A DNA stretch of 64,000 nt from Marimonas lutisalis (lineage in GTDB: Bacteria > Pseudomonadota > Alphaproteobacteria > Rhodobacterales > Rhodobacteraceae). The translations under genes were made by a program, and so were the position numbers. The notes under the pieces were generated by a model that did not search any database, was not told the DNA's origin, and was given only the letters and a program-made list of their open reading frames with translations. The stretch lies in the NCBI RefSeq assembly GCF_005434965.1, contig NZ_SKCI01000002.1:430001-494000 (forward strand), given 5' to 3'. Shown here piece by piece: positions 53,806 to 64,000 of the stretch. The first letter of the stretch is position 1; the number at the start of each line of letters is the position of its first letter.

Positions 53806-54948
53806 TTACTGCGCGGCGATTTCGGCCTGATACGCCCATTCGATCCAGGGCATGAGCGCCTGAACGTCGGCGGTTTCCACCGTGCCGCCGCACCAGATGC
53901 GCAGTCCCGGAGGGGCATCGCGATAGGCGCCGATGTCAAAGGCCACGCCTTCGTCGTCCAGCCGCTTGGCGACGGCCTTGGCAAAGGCTGCGCCGTCCTT
54001 GATGCGCGGATCGGTGAATTTCAGGCAGACGGAGGTGTTCGACATGATTGCCGGGTCATGCGGCAGGAAATCGATCCAGTCATGCAGTTCGACGAAATCG
54101 GCGACCGCCTTGGTGTTGGCGTCGGCGCGGGCGACGAGGCCCTTCAATCCGCCCACCGAGCGCGCCCAGTCGAGCGCGACGAGGTAGTCCTCGACCGCGA
54201 GCATCGAAGGGGTGTTGATGGTGGCGCCTTCGAAGATGCCTTCGATCAGCTTGCCGCCCTTGGTCAGGCGGAAGATTTTCGGCAGCGGCCAGGCGGGGGT
54301 GTAGCTTTCGAGCCGTTCGACCGCGCGGGGGCTGAGGATCAGCATGCCGTGGGCCGCTTCGCCGCCGAGCACCTTCTGCCAGGAGAAGGTTGTCACATCG
54401 AGTTTGTCCCAGGCCAGGTCCTGGGCGAAGGCGGCCGATGTGGCATCGCAGATGGTCAGGCCTTCGCGGTCGGCCGGGATCCAGTCGCCATTGGGGACGC
54501 GGACGCCGGAGGTGGTGCCGTTCCAGGTGAAAACGACATCGTTGGTGAAATCGACCGAGGCGAGATCGGCGATCTGGCCGTACTCGGCGGTTTTGACCAC
54601 GGCATCGAGGCTGAGCTGTTTCACAACATCGGTGACCCAGCCGGCGCCGAAGCTTTCCCAGGCCAGCATTTCGACGCCGCGGGCGCCGAGCATCGACCAC
54701 ATGGCCATTTCCACCGCGCCGGTATCAGACGCGGGCACGATGCCGATCTTGTAATTGGCGGGGATGCCCAGCACTTCGCGCGTGCCTTCGATCGCGGCCT
54801 TCAACTTGGCCTTGCCGATTGCGGCACGATGCGATCGGCCGAGCGGCGCGTCAGCCAGTTTGTTCAGTTCGAAAGTGGGGGTCTTGGCACAGGGGCCAGA
54901 AGAAAAACGCGGATTGGCCGGCCGCGTTGCCGGTTGATGCATAGCCAT
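53806..54948 (-). CDS. serC: Phosphoserine aminotransferase
   Basis: 380 residues from [20 protein letters not shown]. Converts 3-phosphohydroxypyruvate and glutamate to phosphoserine and 2-oxoglutarate. The PLP-binding Lys is in [40 protein letters not shown] and [18 protein letters not shown] match the alphaproteobacterial SerC type, which is distant from E. coli SerC. It is the first gene of serC-serA and divergent from serB. The 158-nt leader holds a GC-rich hairpin near the start. Confidence 0.95.
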   Translation of the reverse strand: MAMHQPATRPANPRFSSGPCAKTPTFELNKLADAPLGRSHRAAIGKAKLKAAIEGTREVLGIPANYKIGIVPASDTGAVEMAMWSMLGARGVEMLAWESFGAGWVTDVVKQLSLDAVVKTAEYGQIADLASVDFTNDVVFTWNGTTSGVRVPNGDWIPADREGLTICDATSAAFAQDLAWDKLDVTTFSWQKVLGGEAAHGMLILSPRAVERLESYTPAWPLPKIFRLTKGGKLIEGIFEGATINTPSMLAVEDYLVALDWARSVGGLKGLVARADANTKAVADFVELHDWIDFLPHDPAIMSNTSVCLKFTDPRIKDGAAFAKAVAKRLDDEGVAFDIGAYRDAPPGLRIWCGGTVETADVQALMPWIEWAYQAEIAAQ

Positions 54949-54972
54949 TGCTGCTACCCTTCCAGATAAGCG

Positions 54973-54990
54973 CCCCTCGTTGGGGAGGGG
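54973..54990 (-). promoter_or_regulatory. Hairpin in the serC leader (possible serC RNA motif)
   Basis: CCCCTC and GAGGGG pair around a 6-nt loop about 25 nt before the serC start. A conserved RNA structure called the serC motif is known upstream of serC in alphaproteobacteria. I could not align its full consensus here, so this is only a candidate. Confidence 0.3.
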
Positions 54991-55106
54991 TGTCCCACGG
55001 ACGGAAATACGGGCGAATCCGGTCTTTCGCAAGTGCAGAAATGTCGCTAGAAGCCGCCGATGTGTCGGATTGCGGCACGGAATGGCTATGATCGGAAACT
55101 TCGTAA

Positions 55107-55982
55107 ATGCATGTTGTGACGCTGTTAACCTCGCCGGACGTGAAATCGCTGGACCCTGCGCTGGTCGAGTCGCTGCGCAATGCCTGGGGCGGGGGGGGAG
55201 CGCGCTGGCTGGCGGTGGACGAGGCGGCGGAGTTCGGCCTGGAACAGCGGCCCGGCAATTTCTGGGATATCTGGGAAGACGTGCAGACACTGGGCGTGGA
55301 CATGGTGATCCAGAAGGCCGAAGGGCGGAAGAAGAGGATGCTGCTGGCCGACATGGACAGCACGATGATCCGACAGGAATGTATCGACGAACTGGCCGAG
55401 GTGGCCGGTGTGGGTGACTACGTGAAGGACATCACCGCGCGGGCGATGAATGGCGAACTGGATTTCGAAGGCGCGCTGACCGAGCGGGTGGGGCTGTTGA
55501 AGGGGCTGGATGCGGGCGTGATCGACGAGGTTCTGCGCACGCGGATCGAGTTGATGCCCGGCGGCCGCGAACTGGTGGCGACGATGCGCGCGGGCGGGGC
55601 CTATGCGGCGCTGGTGTCGGGCGGGTTCACCGCGTTCACTGCCAAGGTGGCGGCCGAGCTGGGTTTTGACGAGAACCGGGCCAACACGCTCCTGATCGAG
55701 GATGGTAAGCTGACCGGGGACGTGGCGCGGCCGATCCTGGGGCGCGAGGCCAAGGTGCAGGCGCTTGAGGAGATCACGGCGCGCCTGGGCATTTCGAAGG
55801 CAGAGGCGATGGCAGTGGGTGACGGCGCGAACGATCTGGGCATGCTGAGCCTGGCGGGCGCCGGCGTGGCGCTGCATGCGAAACCCTCGGTCGCGGCGGA
55901 ATGCGAGATCCGGGTGAATTTCGGCGACCTGACGGCGCTGCTTTATGTCCAGGGTTATGCACGGAGCGAATTCGCGGGGTGA
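55107..55982 (+). CDS. serB: Phosphoserine phosphatase
   Basis: 291 residues. Last step of serine synthesis. HAD motifs: [20 protein letters not shown] (DxDST), [20 protein letters not shown] (SGG), and [20 protein letters not shown] (GDGxND). An N-terminal 75-residue regulatory-like part precedes the HAD domain. The gene is divergent from serC-serA, so all three serine enzymes are encoded in one locus. Confidence 0.95.
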   Translation: MHVVTLLTSPDVKSLDPALVESLRNAWGGGGARWLAVDEAAEFGLEQRPGNFWDIWEDVQTLGVDMVIQKAEGRKKRMLLADMDSTMIRQECIDELAEVAGVGDYVKDITARAMNGELDFEGALTERVGLLKGLDAGVIDEVLRTRIELMPGGRELVATMRAGGAYAALVSGGFTAFTAKVAAELGFDENRANTLLIEDGKLTGDVARPILGREAKVQALEEITARLGISKAEAMAVGDGANDLGMLSLAGAGVALHAKPSVAAECEIRVNFGDLTALLYVQGYARSEFAG

Positions 55983-56001
55983 ATGCGCGCTGCGCGCGCA
56001 T
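55983..56001. repeat. Hairpin after serB, beginning of a possible dispersed element
   Basis: ATGCGCGC-tgc-GCGCGCAT, an 8-bp stem just after the serB stop, followed by CTTCGGCGAGAGTATTTTCG and GCAAGATGAAG. The stem may end serB transcription. From memory, the following sequence resembles one repeated near gene ends in this family, but only one copy is in this window. Confidence 0.4.
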
Positions 56002-56046
56002 GCCTTCGGCGAGAGTATTTTCGGCAAGATGAAGCGGCGGGGGGCG

Positions 56047-56958
56047 TCAGCCGGCATCGCTGAGCACGTTGCCGATGGCAAGTCGGAAGATGTCCTGTGC
56101 GGGGGTCGAGGGGGCCTCGGGGCGGGACATGAGGCCGACCGGCCCCTGGGTGATCGCGGTGTCGAAGGGCAGGCGCACAAGGTGACCATCGGCGATTTCG
56201 TTGGTGACGACGCCTGCCGAGATGATCCAGACGCAATCGCTTTGGCGGGTGTGGACACGGCCGAAGGCGCCGGAAACGGTTTCGATCCGGCGGGGCAGGT
56301 CACCGATGCCGTTCTCCGCGAGATAACGTTCGACCAGCGGCCGGATGGCGGAGCCGCGCGAGGGGTAGATCACCGGGAAGTCGGCGATGCGGCGCAGATC
56401 GGGATCGCGGGTGAGTGGATGGCCGGCGCGGGTGACGAAGGCGACTTCCTCGGAATAAAGCTGGGTGAAGGAGAGGCCCTGCATCATGTCGGGCGGACCG
56501 AGGCGACCGATGACGAGATCGAGCTCGCCCAGGCGGAGGCGGTCGGTGAGATAGCCATGCGGGCCGTCGATGATCTGCAGCACGGCGTCAGGGGCCAGCG
56601 CCGCGAATTCGCGGGCGACGGGTGGCATGAGCCAGGCGGCAACGGAGGGCAGGGCACCGACGCGCAGGCGGGCGCGGGCATTCGTGCCGGTCTCGTGCAC
56701 CTCATCTAGGCCCTGCTGGAGCGAGGCGAGCGAGGCGCGGGCGAAATGCAGGAAGACCTCGCCCTGGCGGGTGAGGGAAGTGCCGGCGCGTGAGCGGGTG
56801 AGAAGCGTGGCGCCGAGAATGTCCTCAAGCTCCTTCAGGGTTTTCGAAATCGCGGGCTGGGTAAGGTGGAGTGTTTCGGCGGCGCGCTTGAGGCTGCCTT
56901 CGCGGGCGATTTCGGTGAAACACTGGATGTGGCGGAACTTGATGCGGCGGTCGATCAT
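56047..56958 (-). CDS. pcaQ: LysR-family regulator of the protocatechuate pathway
   Basis: 303 residues. Helix-turn-helix: GSLKRAAETLHLTQPAISKT and LKELEDILGATLLTRSRAG. The start MIDRRIKFRHIQCFTEIARE and the divergent position before pobA and the pca genes match PcaQ of Rhizobiales and Roseobacter, an activator responding to beta-carboxy-muconate-type intermediates. A 7-bp inverted repeat lies in the shared promoter region. Confidence 0.85.
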   Translation of the reverse strand: MIDRRIKFRHIQCFTEIAREGSLKRAAETLHLTQPAISKTLKELEDILGATLLTRSRAGTSLTRQGEVFLHFARASLASLQQGLDEVHETGTNARARLRVGALPSVAAWLMPPVAREFAALAPDAVLQIIDGPHGYLTDRLRLGELDLVIGRLGPPDMMQGLSFTQLYSEEVAFVTRAGHPLTRDPDLRRIADFPVIYPSRGSAIRPLVERYLAENGIGDLPRRIETVSGAFGRVHTRQSDCVWIISAGVVTNEIADGHLVRLPFDTAITQGPVGLMSRPEAPSTPAQDIFRLAIGNVLSDAG

Positions 56959-56961
56959 TTG

Positions 56962-58219
<1,258 letters not shown>

Positions 58220-58237
58220 GGCATGGGGAGAGTGCGA

Positions 58238-59372
<1,135 letters not shown>

Positions 59373-59417
59373 GCATTTCCAGCGAAAGTGGGAACCGGTT
59401 TCGCGGTTCGGAAATGC
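59373..59417. repeat. RIME-like palindromic element between pcaH and pcaG
   Basis: Outer arms GCATTTCC and GGAAATGC enclose AAAGTGGGAACCGGTTTCG. The whole 45-nt unit begins right after the pcaH stop and ends 5 nt before the AGGAGG of pcaG. It resembles the well-known GGAAAAGTGGGAACCGGTTT-type mosaic repeats (RIME family) of alphaproteobacteria. It is transcribed in the pca message. Confidence 0.7.
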
Positions 59418-59432
59418 GATCAGGAGGATACT

Positions 59433-60119
59433 ATGCAGAAGCTTGATTACCTGAAGGAAACCCCCAGCCAGACCGCGGGGCCTTATGTTCACATCGGGTT
59501 GGCGCCGGGAGCGGCCGGGTTCGACATTTATAGCCAGGAACTGGGCTGGGACATCGCCGGACCCAACGCCAAGGGTGAGCGCATCCGGGTTGAGGGCATC
59601 GTGATCGATGGCACCGGCAGCCCTGTGAAGGATGTGATGCTGGAGGCGTGGCAGGCCAATGCGGACGGCATTTACGCCCATGGCGAACACGCGGGCGAGG
59701 TGGAAGAAGGGTTTCGCGGCTGGGGCCGGGTGATCACCGATTTCAACACGGGCGAGTGGGGGTTTGATACGATCAAGCCCGGGCCGGTTCCGGCGCGCGG
59801 GCTGATGACGGGCGTGCGGCCTGCCGAAGAAGAGGAAATGCAGGATGCCTATGGCCGCGGCCATGCCGGGCTGCGCGCGATGGCACCGCATATCAACCTG
59901 TGGATCGTGGCGCGGGGCATCAATATCGGGCTGAACACGCGGGTCTATTTCAGCGACGAGGAAGAGGCCAACGCGCATGATCCGGTGCTGAACATCATCG
60001 AATGGGAGCGCCGGCGGCAAACCCTGATCACCAAACGCAGCGAGCGGGATGGACAGGTGGTCTATCGCTTCGATATCAAGCTGCAGGGCGAGGACGAGAC
60101 CGTCTTCTTCGATATCTGA
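59433..60119 (+). CDS. pcaG: Protocatechuate 3,4-dioxygenase, alpha subunit
   Basis: 228 residues from MQKLDYLKETPSQTAGPYVH; AGGAGG lies 6 nt upstream. Non-iron partner of PcaH with the same fold: PSQTAGPYVHIGLAPGAAGF, VMLEAWQANADGIYAHGEHA and HINLWIVARGINIGLNTRVY. Length and order after pcaH are standard. Confidence 0.95.
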   Translation: MQKLDYLKETPSQTAGPYVHIGLAPGAAGFDIYSQELGWDIAGPNAKGERIRVEGIVIDGTGSPVKDVMLEAWQANADGIYAHGEHAGEVEEGFRGWGRVITDFNTGEWGFDTIKPGPVPARGLMTGVRPAEEEEMQDAYGRGHAGLRAMAPHINLWIVARGINIGLNTRVYFSDEEEANAHDPVLNIIEWERRRQTLITKRSERDGQVVYRFDIKLQGEDETVFFDI

Positions 60120-60134
60120 GAAAGGACCCGGCCA

Positions 60135-60965
60135 ATGAGCAAACCCTGTATCATCTGCGTGGCGATCACCGGCAGCGTGCCGCAGAAAGCGGACAACCCG
60201 GCGGTGCCGATCACCATAGACGAGCAGGTGGAAAGCACGCAGGAGGCGTTCGAGGCCGGGGCCAGCATCGCGCATTGCCATGTGCGGATGGAGGATGGCA
60301 GCACCACCAGCGACCCGGAGCGATTTGCCCGGCTGAAAGAAGGGCTGGAGAAGCATTGCCCGGGCATGATCATCCAGTTTTCCACCGGCGGCCGGTCGGG
60401 CGCGGGCCATGAGCGCAGCGGCATGCTGCCGCTGCGCCCGGACATGGCAAGCCTGACCGTGGGGTCGAACAACTTTCCCACCCGGGTTTACGAGAACCCG
60501 CCGGACCTGGTGGCGTGGCTGGCCAGCGAGATGACGAAATACGAGGTCACGCCCGAGATCGAGGCCTTCGATCTGAGCCATATTCACCAGGCGGTTCTGA
60601 TGAAGCATGCGGGGCTGTTGCCCGGCAAGCTCTATGTTCAGTTCGTGATGGGGGTGAAGAACGCGATGCCGGCCGACAAGGACGTCTTTGACTACTACGT
60701 CAAGACGATGCAGCGGCTGGCGCCGGAAGCCGAATGGTGCGCCGCGGGCATCGGGCGGCACCAGATCCAGGTGAACGAGTGGTGCATCGCCGCGGGCGGT
60801 CACACGCGCACGGGGCTGGAGGATAACGTGCGGCTGGACCGCGAGCACCTGGCACCGTCGAACGCCGCGCTGGTGAAGCGCGCGGTCGCGCTGTGCGAGA
60901 AATACGAGCGCCCGGTTGCCACATGGCAGCAGGCGCGCGAGATGCTGGAGCTGCGCGCGGCGTGA
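60135..60965 (+). CDS. Beta-keto acid cleavage enzyme (BKACE, DUF849 family)
   Basis: 276 residues. Zn-dependent family that condenses a beta-keto acid with acetyl-CoA to give acetoacetate and a new CoA ester. The metal site is seen in GASIAHCHVRMEDGSTTSDP (HxH); IEAFDLSHIHQA and GIGRHQIQVNEWCIAAGGHT are conserved. It follows pcaG by 15 nt, so it may process beta-ketoadipate in place of a PcaIJ CoA-transferase; that is inference from context. Confidence 0.85.
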   Translation: MSKPCIICVAITGSVPQKADNPAVPITIDEQVESTQEAFEAGASIAHCHVRMEDGSTTSDPERFARLKEGLEKHCPGMIIQFSTGGRSGAGHERSGMLPLRPDMASLTVGSNNFPTRVYENPPDLVAWLASEMTKYEVTPEIEAFDLSHIHQAVLMKHAGLLPGKLYVQFVMGVKNAMPADKDVFDYYVKTMQRLAPEAEWCAAGIGRHQIQVNEWCIAAGGHTRTGLEDNVRLDREHLAPSNAALVKRAVALCEKYERPVATWQQAREMLELRAA

Positions 60966-60989
60966 GCGAAGGTGGGGTGATCCCCCACC

Positions 60990-61223
60990 TTATGCTGCGT
61001 AGCGGGGCTCTTTCTCTTCGGGCTGGGCCTCGGGCAGGGCGCAGATGTCATCGCCTTTCAGAAGCGAGGTGATGACGCGGCCCGCGTCAGTGTCCTTGAT
61101 GGCATAGCCGTAGCCGCGGAGGCGGAATTTCCATTCGCGTTCGCTGAGCGACATTTCACGCTCGCGCAGGACGATGTCGCAGACCTTGGCGGTCATTTCG
61201 GGGTCAAACTGCTCGTGTTTCAT
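60990..61223 (-). CDS. Conserved small protein of unknown function
   Basis: 77 residues from MKHEQFDPEMTAKVCDIVLR; AGGAG lies 7 nt upstream. No membrane segment and charged overall; ends EEKEPRYAA. I recall no family. The good ribosome site and charged, ordered composition suggest a real gene. It is tail to tail with BKACE. Confidence 0.65.
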   Translation of the reverse strand: MKHEQFDPEMTAKVCDIVLREREMSLSEREWKFRLRGYGYAIKDTDAGRVITSLLKGDDICALPEAQPEEKEPRYAA

Positions 61224-61467
61224 TGTTTTCTCCTCAACTCGAACAACACACTGTTGATGAATCGAGGATGATCGCGCTGTATGGCGCATGTTTGTCTTGA
61301 TTTGGGAAATTTGTGGGGCAGCTGAGGCGCCTTGGCCGGGTTTGCGCCGCAATTGGAGCCTCCCACGCGAAAAGGCGGTTTCGGGGTTTCGCTTGCTGCG
61401 TGACAAAGCTGATTGCAGGGGCCTATATGAGGCGCTCTGCAACGCCAACACGGGAGATTGGCCAAGG

Positions 61468-62184
61468 ATGTTCGTTTCGCTCCGCGCCTTGGGTTTCATA
61501 ATCTTTGCGGCGTGTCTCATGCTTCCATTGTGGTCTTTGCCCGCGGCTGGCGACACGGTGCGCCTGCGTTGCGGCAACGCGGAGGTTTCCGTCTCCGGTG
61601 CGGATTCGCGTGAGCAGGCCTTGATTTGTGACGCTGCAAAAGGCGCGGCCGAATTCTTGGGGACGCTGGGCCTGACGCGGGCGGGGGCGGTTGAAATCGA
61701 GGTGGTAGACCAGATTCCCGAAGGCCTGAAGCTGGCAAGCGGCTGTTATGACTGGCGGGTCGATGTCGTTTCGATCCTGGGCGCGGAAAATTGTGCCGCG
61801 ATGTGGGGAGGCAAGGAATTTTTCCGCGTGCCTTATGAGCGGGACATCTACAAAAGCTTTGCCGCGCATGAGGTGGCCCACGCGATCGCCGCGGCGAATT
61901 TCGAGGGCTTCATGCCGACAGTAACGACACAGGAATACATCGCCGCGGTGACGCAGCTTGGCACCATGGAGGCGGCGTTGCGGAACCGGATCCTGGCTGA
62001 GTTCGAGGGCGACGGGTTCGACGAGGCCAGCGAGATCAGCCTGTTATATTACCAGATCGACCCGGCCCGGTTCATCGTCGAGTGCTACCGCCATTACGCC
62101 AAGCATGAAAATGGTCCGGAATTCATTCGCCGGCTGATGCGCGGGGACACGGTTTTGAGCGATGGGCAAATTTACCTGCAATGA
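61468..62184 (+). CDS. Secreted protein with HExxH-like motif (DUF6639-like)
   Basis: 238 residues from MFVSLRALGFIIFAACLMLP. A signal peptide is followed by a domain with SFAAHEVAHAIAAANFEGFM, where HEVAH matches a gluzincin-type zinc motif; a further Glu lies in RILAEFEGDGFDEASEI. Cys pairs (RLRCGN, LICDAA, SGCYDW, AENCAA) suggest disulfides and export. Probably a periplasmic metalloprotease-like protein; activity is inference. The longer upstream frame has no signal peptide at its start and a poorer ribosome site. Confidence 0.7.
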   Translation: MFVSLRALGFIIFAACLMLPLWSLPAAGDTVRLRCGNAEVSVSGADSREQALICDAAKGAAEFLGTLGLTRAGAVEIEVVDQIPEGLKLASGCYDWRVDVVSILGAENCAAMWGGKEFFRVPYERDIYKSFAAHEVAHAIAAANFEGFMPTVTTQEYIAAVTQLGTMEAALRNRILAEFEGDGFDEASEISLLYYQIDPARFIVECYRHYAKHENGPEFIRRLMRGDTVLSDGQIYLQ

Positions 62185-62226
62185 AAGCAAAGCAGTCATC
62201 CCGTGGCTGCGGGATCGCGCAGGGGG

Positions 62227-63411
62227 TCAGAGCCCGGCCTCGGCCTCGATCTGGGCGCGGGACTTGCGGGCGCGTTCGGTGGCGGATTTGAGCTGTCCGC
62301 AGGCGGCCATGATGTCCTCTCCGCGCGGGGTGCGGATGGGAGAGGCATAGCCTGCCTTGTAGACGATGTTGGCGAAGCTCTCGATCCGTTCCCAATCGGA
62401 GCGTTCATAGGGTGAGCCAGGCCATTCGTTGAACGGGATGAGGTTGATCTTGGCCGGGATGCCCTTGATCAGCTTGACCAGGCGGCGAGCATCTTCGTCG
62501 CTGTCGTTCACGCCCTTGAGCATGACGTATTCAAAGGTGATCCGCTCGGAATTCGAGGCCTTGGGATAGGTGCGCAGCGCATCCAGAAGTTCGGCGATGT
62601 TCCAACGCTTGTTGATCGGCACCAGCTTGTTGCGGGTCTCGTCTGTGGTGGCGTGGAAACTGACGGCGAGCTGGCAGCCGATCTCTTCGGCGGTGCGGGC
62701 GATTTCGGGCACGACACCGGAGGTGGAGAGCGTGATGCGGCGGCGCGACAGCGAGATGCCCTCGGGGTCCATGGCGATTTTCATCGCGTCACGCACGTTT
62801 TCGAAATTGTAGAGCGGTTCGCCCATGCCCATGAGCACGATGTTCGAGAGGAGCCGCGGGCGGGCATCGGAGCCTTCGCCGGGTTTGGGCCATTCGCCCA
62901 GGTCATCACGGGCGACCATGATCTGGCCGACGATTTCGCCCGCCGTCAGGTTGCGCACCAGTTTCTGCGTGCCGGTATGGCAGAACGAGCAGGTCAGCGT
63001 GCAGCCGACCTGGGACGAGACGCAGAGCGTGCCGCGGTCTTCCTCGGGGATGTAGACGACCTCCACCTCGTGGCCGCCGGAAATGCGGACGAGGTATTTG
63101 CGTGTGCCATCGGCCGAGACCTGGCGCGAGACGACCTCGGGGCGTTCGATCACGAAGGCCGCGTCCAGGTCGGCGCGGTAGGCCTTGGCGAGGTTGGTCA
63201 TGGCGGCGAAGTCGGATTCGCCCTTCTGGTAGATCCACTGCCAGAGCTGATCGGCGCGCATCTTGGCCTGTTTTTCCGGCGTGCCGGCCGCGATCAGCGC
63301 TTCGCGCAGCTGCGGACGGGTGAGGCCCACGAGGTTGACCTTGCCATCGTCGCGCCGGGGGACGCGGGGCAGGGCTGTGACATCGGGTGTGATCGGGCTT
63401 TCGGGGGTCAT
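62227..63411 (-). CDS. rlmN: Dual-specificity 23S rRNA/tRNA adenine C2-methyltransferase
   Basis: 394 residues from [20 protein letters not shown]. Radical-SAM enzyme that methylates A2503 of 23S rRNA and A37 of some tRNAs. The cluster motif is [20 protein letters not shown] (CxxxCxxC); [20 protein letters not shown] and [20 protein letters not shown] follow, and the mechanistic Cys lies near the C-terminus in DIMAACGQL. Length is normal. Confidence 0.96.
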   Translation of the reverse strand: MTPESPITPDVTALPRVPRRDDGKVNLVGLTRPQLREALIAAGTPEKQAKMRADQLWQWIYQKGESDFAAMTNLAKAYRADLDAAFVIERPEVVSRQVSADGTRKYLVRISGGHEVEVVYIPEEDRGTLCVSSQVGCTLTCSFCHTGTQKLVRNLTAGEIVGQIMVARDDLGEWPKPGEGSDARPRLLSNIVLMGMGEPLYNFENVRDAMKIAMDPEGISLSRRRITLSTSGVVPEIARTAEEIGCQLAVSFHATTDETRNKLVPINKRWNIAELLDALRTYPKASNSERITFEYVMLKGVNDSDEDARRLVKLIKGIPAKINLIPFNEWPGSPYERSDWERIESFANIVYKAGYASPIRTPRGEDIMAACGQLKSATERARKSRAQIEAEAGL

Positions 63412-63561
63412 GCGCGGAACCTTGGGTTGGATGCGCCTATATATGGGATTCGGCGGCCAAATCAAAACCCCGGTTTCAAATGCCAGAGCAGGGTACCGCA
63501 AAGTGGGCGGCTTTGTGTATTCTAAGGCATCGTTGTTTTGAGAATTTCGAGAGAGAAGGAC

Positions 63562-64000
63562 ATGTGCAGAGCTGTATTGTGGGCCGTTGCGTTTGCTTTT
63601 GTTTTTTCCCTTCCCATCGGCGCACGTGCGCAGATGGAAACGCTGCCGCTGCCCAATCCCGGGTTTTGCGATCCGCTGATGGCGGTCGGGGCCGAGGATT
63701 ATGAGGACGAGGGCGATGACGAGGACCTGATGGAACGTATTCGGCGCTTTGATCTGGAGAAGAGCGAAACGCTGACATCGGAGAAGGCCATATTGGAGGC
63801 TTTGGCTGAGGAATTGTGGGATCCCGCGACGGGAGAGACGATTGCACGGAACGAACTGTGTGAGGCCGAACCGAGTTACGTCGTGCATTGGAGCGAGTTG
63901 CTGGGCCGGGACGAGGGTGACCGACTGGTCGTGCTGGCCAAGGGGTTCTTCCAGTTCCGCAAGGACGGCAGTTTTGTGTTCGTCTACAACCAGCGGCCCT
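63562..64000 (+). CDS. Secreted protein of unknown function, 3' end outside the window
   Basis: Open for 146 codons to the window edge from the ATG at 63562; AGAGAAGGA lies upstream. Signal peptide [20 protein letters not shown] ending ARAQ, then an acidic stretch ([20 protein letters not shown]) and a more ordered part with [20 protein letters not shown]. Probably periplasmic or exported. No family recognised; the true length is not visible. Confidence 0.65.
   Translation, partial: MCRAVLWAVAFAFVFSLPIGARAQMETLPLPNPGFCDPLMAVGAEDYEDEGDDEDLMERIRRFDLEKSETLTSEKAILEALAEELWDPATGETIARNELCEAEPSYVVHWSELLGRDEGDRLVVLAKGFFQFRKDGSFVFVYNQRP

Overview
The window looks like part of the chromosome of a Rhodobacteraceae (Roseobacter-group) alphaproteobacterium. 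This rests on the 23S-5S-tRNA-fMet order, GC-rich coding sequence, the alphaproteobacterial SerC type, a pcaQ/pobA/pcaCHG catechism of aromatic breakdown genes with a BKACE gene, and a RIME-like palindrome. The genus cannot be fixed from the sequence alone.

Region by region: (1) 1-2626 is the end of an rrn operon: 23S 3' part, 5S and initiator tRNA. (2) 2627-11829 is a decaying accessory island next to the rrn operon. It holds fragments of glycosyltransferases and of an OafA-type acyltransferase broken into two separated pieces, a methyltransferase with an internal stop, a 2-oxoglutarate oxygenase-like gene, a sulfotransferase, an FkbM-like gene and at least four pieces of IS3-family elements, one of them a chimera of two ISs. 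Its right edge carries a decayed second copy of an ABC permease and the tail of an FAD oxidoreductase. (3) 11836-14292 is hutC/hutH with a HutC-type palindrome in the divergent promoter. (4) 14320-17014 is a small exopolysaccharide set: sugar transferase, epimerase and Wza-like export lipoprotein. (5) 17023-20673 is an NitT/TauT-type ABC transporter with a formamidase/acetamidase. (6) 20739-26015 holds trhO and the NAD-salvage genes pncA and pncB, which flank a disrupted hybrid histidine kinase.

(7) 26062-27693 is an AT-richer insert carrying an XRE-ImmA/IrrE metallopeptidase gene and a DUF4411 PIN-like gene, a toxin-antitoxin-like pair. (8) 27701-37808 is mostly housekeeping: arfB, a queuosine-precursor transporter, three overlapping envelope/export genes (umf1, mepA, phytase-like), yggT, recQ, yaaA and an intact hybrid histidine kinase. 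Between arfB and the transporter lies a compact minus-strand unit with a strong Shine-Dalgarno, an 18-codon ORF, a CCTCC-loop hairpin able to pair with that Shine-Dalgarno, and an intrinsic terminator. I regard it as the best candidate for an undescribed regulatory RNA or small-protein locus here. (9) 37950-45424 is a bacterial alpha-2-macroglobulin with an N-terminal PAN module and an intact thioester motif, coupled to pbpC. (10) 45421-52005 holds a thiolase, an MFS transporter, a phosphatase, a LysR/cupin pair and a P450. (11) 52134-55982 is the serine pathway: serC-serA with divergent serB. (12) 56047-60965 is the protocatechuate branch: pcaQ divergent from pobA-pcaC-pcaH-pcaG-BKACE. (13) 60990-64000 holds small or secreted unknowns and rlmN.

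Intergenic DNA carries several repeats: a 43-bp element in two copies 18 kb apart in opposite orientation (28132-28174 and 46776-46818), a RIME-like palindrome inside the pcaH-pcaG junction, and a REP-like hairpin between serC and serA. All functional calls come from reading motifs and family memory; no database search was run.
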